Positions 7,255 through 14,258 of a stretch of DNA of 14,742 nucleotides are shown here, in pieces (position 1 is the first letter of the stretch; each line of letters begins with the position of its first letter). Origin of the DNA: Campylobacterota bacterium (GTDB lineage Bacteria > Campylobacterota > Campylobacteria > Campylobacterales > Sulfurovaceae). Position numbers and translations under genes: made by a program. The stretch lies in the NCBI GenBank assembly GCA_030595845.1, contig JAUVCL010000037.1, positions 1 through 14,742 on the forward strand, in the 5' to 3' direction. Below the pieces are notes generated by a model that saw nothing but the letters and a program-made list of their open reading frames with translations, was not told where the DNA came from and searched no databases.

Positions 7255-10200
7255 CTTTTTACCCTAAATATCACTGCATACATCAAAGGGACATAATAAA
7301 GGTTCAACACTGTCGCCCAGGCAATACCAAAACCAAGGCTTATCGCCATAGGTTGTAAAATAAGTGCTTGTCCTGAAGCAAAGAACATTAGCGATGATAA
7401 ACCAAGTACCGTTGTGACAGATGTAAGCAAAATAGGTCTTAGTCTCATCCCTGCTTTATGGTGCATCTCATCATAATCTTTGCTTCCACGTATAAAACTA
7501 AGCATAATAAGTCCATCATTTACGACAACACCTGCAAGTCCTATAACACCCATCATTCCAGGCATTGTCATATGAATGCCCATGAGTTTTGTACCTATCA
7601 ATGCACCCAGTATAGAGAGTGGTATTGTAGTAAGAATGATAAGAGGGAGAACAAGTGAGTTAAACATCCATACCAAAGTGATAAAAATGAGGAACATAGC
7701 AATGATCATTGCTTGTTTCATCTCTTGTTGTACTTTGGAACTCTCTTTTGCATCCCCTTTGATGATCACCTTCACCCCACTCTCTTCTATTTTCTCTAAA
7801 AGCGGTTTAATGTTTTTCATAGCTTCAGCTGGAGTAATAAGCTTTTTATCCACAGCAGCAAACACAGAACGAACCTTGTCTCCATCTTCTTTAAAGATCT
7901 TGACAAAACTCTTTTGGAAAGTAAAGTCACATACATCTGAGAGTCTTACCACTTTTGTTTTATCGGGCGTGGTGAGTTTAAAATTGGCTATCATGGAACT
8001 GTCACTCTTATAGACATCTTCTATACGTATACGCAAAAGACCCTTTTCATTGAACATCTTTGCATACTCTGCTTTTAAAAATGCCCCTTTCAATATGGAG
8101 ATCACATAAGACTCAGAGAAACCAAGATGCTGTCCATACTCATTGACACGAAGTTTCAGTTCTCTCTCTCCTTCATTGGCATTATTGGAGATATCATAAA
8201 TACCTTTTGTCGCAGTGAGGTTTGCCTCAAGCATTTGCATCGCTTCAAGTGTTTTTTTCTGATTCAAGTGGGAAAAACCTATCTCTATGTCATTACCGAC
8301 AAGTCCTGTCTGCTGTACATAGACATTAAACTCTTCAAAGATCTTTTTGCCATCTACTTCCAAATCTTTAAAGATCTGCACCACATCTTTATCTATCTCT
8401 TTGGAAATCTCCTGGGAAAGTTTTTCTCTAATCATATCACTGCCATCATACTCTAGAGAAAATACAGGATTTATGTATGTATCAAAGAAATTTTCCGGTG
8501 CTTTTTCATGCAGGTTGATAAAGATCTGAAAAAGGTTATTACCCGTCTCAAAACTTTGGTCTTTGTTAAATTTAAAACCTATGACCGAAGTCACAGAATC
8601 TACTGCATTTTTATCTAACGTTTTGAGCAGTGCTTCTTCTATCTGTGTCACATACACTTCTGTATCTTTCAACTCATTGTTAATGTTGACTTTCCCATTC
8701 ATATAGACCTGTTGGGCATCAAATTCGGGAAAAAGCTGGAATTTGGTGATCTTTATCATACCAATGGTTGCCAATATGATAAAGGAGAGCATCAAAAACA
8801 AAGCAAGTTTTTTTCTTATCAGTAAACGTCCAAGAAGCTTCTCATAAAAAGCTAACCACTGTGTCCAAAAGCTTTTACGATCTTCATTTAAATCGATCTT
8901 CCCTATGCTAAAAAACTCTTTGGCATGCAATGGTAAAAAATAAAATGCTTCAAACAGTGAAGAGAGTAACAAGATAGAGATCATCACAGGAAGCACCTGC
9001 ATGAACATTCCCATTTTTCCCGACATGATGAGCAAAGGTAAAAAGGCAAATACAGTAGTAAGTGTTGCGGTTAAAACTGCGGGGAACATTTCTAAAGAAC
9101 CATCAATGGCTGCATCTCTAGGACTCTTACCCATTTCTATATGCCGGTAAATATTTTCAGCCACAACAATGGCTTCATCAACAAGCATACCCAAGGCAAT
9201 AAGCATACCTAAAAGACTAAGCATATTAAGACTGTACCCTACCATATCTGCAGCAATGATCGTTATCATAAAACTCGCAGGTATCCCTATGCCCACCACT
9301 AAAGCAATGCGTATATTTACAGAAAGAAGCAAAGCAAGAAATACTAAAATAAGCCCAAACAGAATGTTAGAAGAGACTAAATTTAAACGGTTTTTGATCC
9401 AAATAGAAGTATCCGTATAAGCAATGAACTCAATATCTTCATATTTCTTTGAAAATTCTTTGAGTTCTTGGCGTATCTGCTTGCTCAGCGCAATGGCATT
9501 TCCCTCTTTACTCTTGTTGATATTTAAAGAGATATTTTCTTTACCGTTAAAGTGTGATACTTGCCTTGCTTCTTCAAGACCTACATATACAGAGGAGATA
9601 TCTCCCAAGCGTATACGTTTACCGCCTACTGTCAGCAAGATACCGGATATTGCTTCTTTGGTTTTCTCTCCGTTGATCGTAGATATATAAAGGTGATCCC
9701 CCTGCCCATCCAAGGTACCCGCAGGAAAAATAGAAGCGATCCCTGAAATGGCCTGATACACAGCTGTTTTTTCCAGACCATAAGCCTCTAATTTCTTTTG
9801 ATCGATCGTGATGACTACTTCATCATCTGCATCTCCACGTATATCGATACCCGAAAGATCTTTGATCAGTGCCAGTTTACCTTTGAGATCGTTCGCAGCA
9901 TCAATAAGCGCAGATTTTTCTACATCACCGGAGATCGCCACAAGCAACACCGGATAATCATGTACCGAGATACGTGCTACAGGTTCATCCATATCTCCGG
10001 GGAGGTCACGTCTTGTATTTGAAATGACATCTTTAACATCGGAGAGTACCAACTGTGTGTCATTCCCTGTTTTAATATCTGCCTGAATGAGAAAAGAGCC
10101 GTTCTGAATCGTTGTGTAAATGGTATCTGCCTCAGAAATACCTTTAAGTCCATCTTCTATGGTACCTACTACCATTTTATCCAAGACATCCGCAGATGCC

Positions 10201-10364
10201 CCCGGATAACCACCAGAAATTGATATCTTATCTAACTGTGATGCCGGAAATATCTCTTTAGCGATATTCTGATAAGCAAAGATCGAAAGCAATAACATAA
10301 ATGCCATCAGTATATGGTTGATGATGGGTTTATCTACAGCAAAAGTGATAAAACTACGTATCAT
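7251..10364 (-). CDS. RND-family efflux permease (AcrB/HAE1-like)
   Basis: 1037 residues, the usual family length. Inner-membrane proton-driven pump with the expected internal duplication: TM1 near 15-33, a large periplasmic porter region, a cluster of helices about 333-480, a TM at the start of the second half (KLALFLMLSFIILATIGMI), second periplasmic loop, and a last cluster near 880-1030 containing GVVVNDGLIML. The proton-relay pair in TM4 reads D396-E397 within LGMLVDEAIVVAENI, where AcrB has Asp-Asp; the acidic pair is preserved in charge. The LPLHAKEF end of the first TM cluster resembles a non-AcrB subfamily. There is no adaptor or outer-membrane channel gene beside it. It follows the FtsL-like gene by 5 bases without a visible Shine-Dalgarno, so it seems co-transcribed with rsmH. 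Substrate unknown. Confidence 0.93.
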   Translation of the reverse strand: MIRSFITFAVDKPIINHILMAFMLLLSIFAYQNIAKEIFPASQLDKISISGGYPGASADVLDKMVVGTIEDGLKGISEADTIYTTIQNGSFLIQADIKTGNDTQLVLSDVKDVISNTRRDLPGDMDEPVARISVHDYPVLLVAISGDVEKSALIDAANDLKGKLALIKDLSGIDIRGDADDEVVITIDQKKLEAYGLEKTAVYQAISGIASIFPAGTLDGQGDHLYISTINGEKTKEAISGILLTVGGKRIRLGDISSVYVGLEEARQVSHFNGKENISLNINKSKEGNAIALSKQIRQELKEFSKKYEDIEFIAYTDTSIWIKNRLNLVSSNILFGLILVFLALLLSVNIRIALVVGIGIPASFMITIIAADMVGYSLNMLSLLGMLIALGMLVDEAIVVAENIYRHIEMGKSPRDAAIDGSLEMFPAVLTATLTTVFAFLPLLIMSGKMGMFMQVLPVMISILLLSSLFEAFYFLPLHAKEFFSIGKIDLNEDRKSFWTQWLAFYEKLLGRLLIRKKLALFLMLSFIILATIGMIKITKFQLFPEFDAQQVYMNGKVNINNELKDTEVYVTQIEEALLKTLDKNAVDSVTSVIGFKFNKDQSFETGNNLFQIFINLHEKAPENFFDTYINPVFSLEYDGSDMIREKLSQEISKEIDKDVVQIFKDLEVDGKKIFEEFNVYVQQTGLVGNDIEIGFSHLNQKKTLEAMQMLEANLTATKGIYDISNNANEGERELKLRVNEYGQHLGFSESYVISILKGAFLKAEYAKMFNEKGLLRIRIEDVYKSDSSMIANFKLTTPDKTKVVRLSDVCDFTFQKSFVKIFKEDGDKVRSVFAAVDKKLITPAEAMKNIKPLLEKIEESGVKVIIKGDAKESSKVQQEMKQAMIIAMFLIFITLVWMFNSLVLPLIILTTIPLSILGALIGTKLMGIHMTMPGMMGVIGLAGVVVNDGLIMLSFIRGSKDYDEMHHKAGMRLRPILLTSVTTVLGLSSLMFFASGQALILQPMAISLGFGIAWATVLNLYYVPLMYAVIFRVKS

Positions 10365-10369
10365 AATGC

Positions 10370-10645
10370 TTAGTCTACCCCAATTGCAAAAATTGTATCT
10401 GTCACCCTGTTTTTAAACTTCAACTCTTCTACACTTCGTTCAAGCATCACTTTCTCTGCCTTCAATGCAGAAACTTCTCTTTTCATTTTATTGACCACTT
10501 TACTCTGATAATAAATTTGATTGGACAAATATATCTTTATCGTAGTCAAGATCAGGACAATAGATACAGAGATCAAAACCACCATTACCATCCCAAAAGT
10601 GATACCATTGGCTTGAGATTTTTTCTTTTTAGTTTTCATTGTCAT
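10370..10645 (-). CDS. Small bitopic membrane protein, FtsL-like
   Basis: About 91 residues from the ATG at 10645. A GTG at 10648 or an ATG at 10639 could also be used; none has a strong Shine-Dalgarno. A lysine-rich cytoplasmic N terminus (KTKKKK) is followed by one helix of about 23 residues (GMVMVVLISVSIVLILTTIKI) and a periplasmic coiled-coil stretch (VVNKMKREVSALKAEKVMLE). This is the architecture of FtsL, the divisome protein that pairs with FtsB. Its position directly after rsmH is the classical place of ftsL in the division gene cluster, although no other dcw genes follow here. It overlaps the end of rsmH by 17 bases, implying translational coupling. FtsL is poorly conserved in sequence, so the call rests on architecture plus context. 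Confidence 0.72.
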   Translation of the reverse strand: MTMKTKKKKSQANGITFGMVMVVLISVSIVLILTTIKIYLSNQIYYQSKVVNKMKREVSALKAEKVMLERSVEELKFKNRVTDTIFAIGVD

Positions 10646-11567
10646 CACTGTCTTTTTTAAATCTAAAACTTCTCATTTTTGCTGACCTGCTTCGAGGGTT
10701 GATCTTCAGTTCCTCTTTTTTTGCAGTAACAGGTTTGGAAGAAAATGCTTTTCCCAAAGCATGATTTTTTCCACAAGTACAACGCATTGCCTGGGGATCA
10801 CATATACAGGACTGTGCCCATTTTTTAAAACGGTTTTTAACCAGACGGTCTTCTAAAGAGTGAAAAGAGATCAGTGAAACCACTTCATTTTTTGTATGCT
10901 TCTTTTCCAAGGCATCGAGTAAGCCTTCTATCTCTCCTAGTTCATTGTTGACTTCTATACGTATGGCCTGAAACATCAAAGTGGCAGGGTGTATCTTCCC
11001 TCCCAAAGGTATCACTGTTTTTGCAATATCAGACAATGCTTTTGCACTCTCTATAGGTGACTGTACTCTGGCTTCTACCACTGCTGCAGCCAATTTTTTA
11101 TAAGAACGGACTTCACCGTAGGTATCAAAGATATATTCCAGCTTGTCTTTGGGGTAGGTATTGACCACTTCATAAGCTGAAAATGCTGAGGAAGCATCCA
11201 TACGCATATCCAAGGTTTCAGAAGTAAAAGAGAAACCCCTCTCTTTTTTGTCAAGTTGCAAAGAAGAGACACCAAAATCTGCCAAAACAGCCATCACAGG
11301 TTTTTCTTTTAATGTAGGAAAGACCGTAGCAAATGTACCTTTATAGAGTGTGCTTCGATTCGCATAAGGTGCTAAACGTTTTTTCGAAAATACCAAGGCT
11401 TCATCATCCCGGTCTATCCCTATATGATGTAAGTTCTCATATTTGGCCAACATTTCAGAACTGTGCCCGGCATATCCAAGTGTACAGTCTACAAAGTATC
11501 CCCCACCCACATCTTTAAAACTCTCCAACACTTCATCCAACAGTACTGGTATGTGAGGTGTTTGCAT
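10629..11567 (-). CDS. rsmH: 16S rRNA (cytosine(1402)-N(4))-methyltransferase
   Basis: RsmH (MraW) uses S-adenosylmethionine to methylate N4 of C1402 in the decoding centre of 16S rRNA. The 312-residue length is standard. Visible family motifs are HIPVLLDEVLESF near the start, YFVDCTLGYAGHS (SAM-binding loop), GIDRDDEAL, ADFGVSSLQLD, RGFSF followed by LDMRMD, KIHPATLMFQAIRIEVNNEL, VVSLISFHSLEDRLVKNRFK, and a basic C terminus. The ATG at 11567 has AAAGGAT about 7 bases upstream. It is the first gene of a tight minus-strand unit with the FtsL-like protein and the RND permease, and is divergent from the aldolase-fold gene. A minus-strand TAAAAT (11594-11599) may be its -10 box. Confidence 0.96.
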   Translation of the reverse strand: MQTPHIPVLLDEVLESFKDVGGGYFVDCTLGYAGHSSEMLAKYENLHHIGIDRDDEALVFSKKRLAPYANRSTLYKGTFATVFPTLKEKPVMAVLADFGVSSLQLDKKERGFSFTSETLDMRMDASSAFSAYEVVNTYPKDKLEYIFDTYGEVRSYKKLAAAVVEARVQSPIESAKALSDIAKTVIPLGGKIHPATLMFQAIRIEVNNELGEIEGLLDALEKKHTKNEVVSLISFHSLEDRLVKNRFKKWAQSCICDPQAMRCTCGKNHALGKAFSSKPVTAKKEELKINPRSRSAKMRSFRFKKDSDDNEN

Positions 11568-11607
11568 CTGAATCCTTTTGTGTTGTGGGTGCTATTTTAA
11601 CTATCAA

Positions 11608-11616
11608 TGTTATAAT
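11608..11616 (+). promoter_or_regulatory. Extended -10 promoter of the aldolase-fold gene
   Basis: TGTTATAAT matches the extended -10 form TGnTATAAT exactly and lies about 28 bases before the ATG at 11645, giving a predicted leader of roughly 20 bases. The -35 region is weak. It occupies the 77-base gap shared with rsmH on the other strand. Confidence 0.6.
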
Positions 11617-11644
11617 AGCGAAATTAGATGAAAAAGGCTCCATA

Positions 11645-12220
11645 ATGGTTGATAAACATCTCATAGAAGATATCAAACATATTTCACTCTCCCTCTTTAA
11701 TAAAAACTTCTTCAGCGTGTATCACGGATCTATCTCTGCACGAGTAAGTACCAGCGGGTTCATCATTAATTCCAAAGATACTATCTTGGATGAAGTCACA
11801 GAAGAATCACTGGTAAGACTTGACTGTCAAAAAAGAGATTATCGTTGGAGTATGGCAAATCCAGATGTTCACATTCATGAAAATATTTATGAGCACATTC
11901 CCAGTGCAAAATATATCTCCTATACCATGCCACCGTATGCAACAGCTTACTCACTCAAGCACGGTAAAGTCTCTCCCCAGGATTATTATGGGAAAAAGAT
12001 CTTAGGAGAGATCATTGTATATGATCCTAAAAATATGGATGATTGGTTAGAGCGTGCACCCTATGAGATACCTCAATTCTTTCAACAACATGACACCCAC
12101 CTACTTCTCATCAAAGGTTTTGGTCTCATCTCTTATGATAGAGATATCACAGAGATGGCAAAAAAGATCTCTATTTTAGAAAACTCCTGTAGATTGTTAG
12201 CCTTATCAGCCAATATCTAA
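11645..12220 (+). CDS. Class II aldolase/adducin-fold protein lacking the metal-binding histidines
   Basis: 191 residues from the ATG at 11645, which has AAAAAGG upstream. The frame is open back to 11558, but that longer start would overlap rsmH and cross the promoter. The fold is recognisable from YHGSISARVSTSGFIIN (26-41, compare the GN.S.R...G..I segment of the family), VHIHENIYEHIPSAKYI (75-91), MPPYATAYSL (95-104) and HLLLIKGFGLISYD (152-165). In fuculose and ribulose phosphate aldolases the HxH and the later HG histidine hold zinc. Here the first pair reads Tyr93-Thr-Met95 and the last position is Phe159, while the catalytic Glu position is Asp74. All three zinc ligands are thus missing, so aldolase activity is unlikely. 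Its job is unknown; a binding or structural role, as for adducin, is possible. It ends tail-to-tail with the lipocalin-like gene, overlapping by 4 bases. Confidence 0.85.
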   Translation: MVDKHLIEDIKHISLSLFNKNFFSVYHGSISARVSTSGFIINSKDTILDEVTEESLVRLDCQKRDYRWSMANPDVHIHENIYEHIPSAKYISYTMPPYATAYSLKHGKVSPQDYYGKKILGEIIVYDPKNMDDWLERAPYEIPQFFQQHDTHLLLIKGFGLISYDRDITEMAKKISILENSCRLLALSANI

Positions 12221-12678
12221 CGGGTATAATACGTCTCCTTATTATTCTCATTGATCATGCTTAACTGCTTTGTATTTAACTGAGTAATACTATTGATACG
12301 TATAGGCTGTCCATCAAATCGATGTTTAAAATAGTTTGCCAGCTGCTCTAATGATGTCTGAGAGATACGATACACCTCTTTTGCAAAGGGGACATCTACT
12401 GTTTTAATGACATACACCATTGTCCCTTTATGTGCTTTCCAAATACCAGACCCTTTAATTTGGAGATCTTTGACAAAAGCATCACCTTTTTGAACACTCA
12501 CCAGTAATAAAATAGAAAATGTATGGTTTGCATTTAAACTCAGATACTCTTTTTCTATGGTCAGTGTTCCCTTATTTTGCGTCTGACTGATCGATTGCCA
12601 TTTTCCTACAAGAAGCCCATTTTGATTCATGGCTGAGAGTTCTGCCATCATGATCAGGAGCATCACTAAAATTTTCAT
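12217..12678 (-). CDS. Small secreted protein, lipocalin-like
   Basis: 153 residues from the ATG at 12678, preceded by AAAGGGATGG as a strong ribosome binding site. An upstream in-frame Met (12735) would lie inside the promoter and spoil the signal peptide. The signal peptide is about residues 1-16 (MKILVMLLIMMAELSA). The mature protein starts with LLVGKWQSI, the G-x-W opening of lipocalin-like folds, followed by strands such as GTLTIEKEYLSLNANHTFSILL and a GSGIWKAHKGTMVYVIKTV segment that repeats the gxW...g pattern. It is probably periplasmic. I do not recognise the family more exactly and propose no ligand. It has its own promoter and ends against the aldolase-fold gene. Confidence 0.75.
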   Translation of the reverse strand: MKILVMLLIMMAELSAMNQNGLLVGKWQSISQTQNKGTLTIEKEYLSLNANHTFSILLLVSVQKGDAFVKDLQIKGSGIWKAHKGTMVYVIKTVDVPFAKEVYRISQTSLEQLANYFKHRFDGQPIRINSITQLNTKQLSMINENNKETYYTR

Positions 12679-12706
12679 ATTCCATCCCTTTAGATTCAAA
12701 TAAAAT

Positions 12707-12712
12707 ATTATA
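12707..12712 (-). promoter_or_regulatory. -10 box of the lipocalin-like gene
   Basis: Perfect minus-strand TATAAT about 29 bases before the ATG at 12678. The -35 region is poor. It directly abuts the short inverted repeat at 12712-12723. Confidence 0.5.
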
Positions 12713-12723
12713 CTGTAAACAGT
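12712..12723. promoter_or_regulatory. Short inverted repeat ACTGT-AA-ACAGT, possible operator
   Basis: Two 5-base arms in perfect dyad separated by AA lie just upstream of the -10 box of the lipocalin-like gene and about 20 bases before the plus-strand extended -10. The position suits a regulator, but the size is small and chance is not excluded. Confidence 0.3.
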
Positions 12724-12740
12724 GTAGTAAAGCATAGTTT

Positions 12741-12749
12741 TGTTATACT
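12741..12749 (+). promoter_or_regulatory. Extended -10 promoter of the Sel1-repeat gene
   Basis: TGTTATACT fits TGnTATAAT with one mismatch and lies about 45 bases upstream of the ATG at 12795. That start has AGGAT 7 bases upstream. Confidence 0.5.
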
Positions 12750-12794
12750 CTTTGTCAAATATTCCCCCGTAAATTTCTCACATAGGATAGAGCT

Positions 12795-14234
12795 ATGAAT
12801 CAAACTAAAAAAAGATTAAGTATCATTAAAATTGCCATTTCGATCACTGACATTGAAACCATTCAACTGCAGATCTTAAAATTGGGCTTTTTAAAAACAG
12901 ATGAGAAGATCCAAAATATTATTTCCGTGCTTCAAGCAGAAAATTATGCTCAAGCACAGGGGCTGATTACTACTTATATAGAAACGCCTACAGAAAATGT
13001 ACTACAAAGAAGTTCTCAGGAGAAAGAACAGATACATACAAAAGAAGACCAGTCAACCATTGATGAATTTCAACTTTTTGTAACCCCGGAAGAAAATGCT
13101 GAAAAAACTGAAATAGATATCAATGATTTTATGGGTGATGATCTTCAAATCCCTACTGCCAAACCTCTACTCAAAGAGAAGAAAAGAGAACCTATCAAAA
13201 AGATCGAAAAGATCGATATTAATGATTTTCTCTCTGTCTCCCCAGCTATCCAAAGCAATCATGCAGAGGAAAGTGATAGCATTATAAATAAGAGTACAAC
13301 AAGTGATTTTGACTCTCTACTCAATATGGATGTGAATGATGTACTTACAGATAATATTGATCTAAGCATTAACTATACAGAAGACGATAATTTTTTTACA
13401 CTGCCAAGCCAATCCATCAAAACTGCCATACCCACTTCTGCCATTCCTAAAGATAATTTTTTTGATATCCTGGGTGAAGAGATTTTAGAAAAAGAAACAA
13501 ATAGCATTGATGTTTTAAGCCCAACACCTATGCAAAATATCAAAGTTGAAGAAGTACCAGAGGAAGTATCTCTCTTGTTGACACAAGATGAGCCATTTTC
13601 CAAAAAACCGTTACAAGAGCCCCTAGTTGAGAAAAGTATATTACAACAAGAAGCAATAAACCCGTTCAAAGAACTCTCCCCTTCAAACACCATACCCGAT
13701 GATACAACCCCCACCCAATATAAGAGTATTCCTTATATAGCACAGAAACTCGAAAGTATGCACAAACAGTATCCTTCTTCCCACGGCAGTCAGAAACCAT
13801 TTTCTGCCCTCTCTGAACTGTTGACAAAAATTAGTCAAGAGACATACAGTGAAGAAGAGATAGAAGAGACATTAGCGCAGGTTAAAAAATTAATGGGAGA
13901 GCAGCAATTCTCACAGGCAACACAACTCTTACTTGTATCGGCGGCTACTCCATCACCTTTTGCACAACTCATCTTAGCCAGAGAACTCTACAAAGGTGTA
14001 CTGTTGACACAAAACATACCTCAAGCCTTTATTCTTCTCAATACACTTGCAATGGATGACTACCCTGAAGCACTTTGTGACCTGGGGCAATTTTATGAAA
14101 ACGGTATAGGCACAAAAAAAGATAAAAAGAGAGCTGAACATCTTTACAAAGACGCCATGGAGTTTGGTATTAAAAGAGCAAAAACCCACTTTGAACGTCT
14201 AAAACAAAAGAATAAAGGGTTTTTTAGGAAATAG
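12795..14234 (+). CDS. Cytosolic protein with acidic linker motifs and C-terminal Sel1/TPR-like repeats
   Basis: 479 residues, no signal peptide or membrane helix. Residues 1-62 look like a small helical domain with a repeat-like SVLQAENYAQAQGLI. Residues about 65-310 are low-complexity, rich in Asp, Glu, Ser, Thr and Pro, and probably disordered. They contain spaced short motifs: IDINDF (107-112), IDINDF (140-145), MDVNDVL (178-184), and DNFF (198-201 and 220-223). Residues about 350-470 return to helices. KKLMGEQQFSQATQLLL resembles the N-terminal repeat, and EALCDLGQFYENGIGTKKDKKRAEHLYKDAMEFG is a good Sel1 repeat. Sel1 repeats mediate protein binding; the partner is unknown. It stands alone on the plus strand between two minus-strand genes, with its own promoter and a terminator hairpin overlapping its stop. 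I do not recognise a named family for the whole protein. Confidence 0.85.
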   Translation: MNQTKKRLSIIKIAISITDIETIQLQILKLGFLKTDEKIQNIISVLQAENYAQAQGLITTYIETPTENVLQRSSQEKEQIHTKEDQSTIDEFQLFVTPEENAEKTEIDINDFMGDDLQIPTAKPLLKEKKREPIKKIEKIDINDFLSVSPAIQSNHAEESDSIINKSTTSDFDSLLNMDVNDVLTDNIDLSINYTEDDNFFTLPSQSIKTAIPTSAIPKDNFFDILGEEILEKETNSIDVLSPTPMQNIKVEEVPEEVSLLLTQDEPFSKKPLQEPLVEKSILQQEAINPFKELSPSNTIPDDTTPTQYKSIPYIAQKLESMHKQYPSSHGSQKPFSALSELLTKISQETYSEEEIEETLAQVKKLMGEQQFSQATQLLLVSAATPSPFAQLILARELYKGVLLTQNIPQAFILLNTLAMDDYPEALCDLGQFYENGIGTKKDKKRAEHLYKDAMEFGIKRAKTHFERLKQKNKGFFRK

Positions 14235-14254
14235 AACCCTTTTTGGGGTTCTAT
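14214..14254. terminator. Two overlapping hairpins between the Sel1-repeat gene and bioA
   Basis: Hairpin A pairs AAAGGGTT (14214-14221) with AACCCTTT (14235-14242) and runs into a T tract ending at 14244, so it can terminate the plus-strand gene even though its stem includes the last codons. Hairpin B pairs ATAGAACCC (14231-14239) with GGGTTCTAT (14246-14254). It is nearly symmetric and could stop transcripts from both sides, although its T tails are short. Both use the same AACCC, so only one can form at a time. Confidence 0.55.
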
Positions 14255-14258
14255 AACG

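Noticed and set aside
7576..8013. Open plus-strand frame of 145 codons inside the RND permease
   Set aside because: It lies wholly antisense to a clear 1037-residue permease, has no ribosome binding site of note, and its translation has no recognisable motif; it is a reading-frame shadow. The other plus-strand frames within 5002-6133 and 7458-10022 were rejected for the same reason.
10645..11567. Full division (dcw) cluster after rsmH
   Set aside because: Only an FtsL-like gene follows; no ftsI, mur or other division genes are present before the permease.
11596..11604. TTTAACTAT upstream of the aldolase-fold gene, identical to part of the dyad half-site at 6340
   Set aside because: Only a single nine-base AT-rich match without an inverted partner; expected by chance in such a composition.
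11558..11644. Upstream start for the aldolase-fold gene at 11558
   Set aside because: The extra 29 codons overlap rsmH and cover the extended -10 box; the ATG at 11645 has a proper ribosome binding site and begins where family homology begins.
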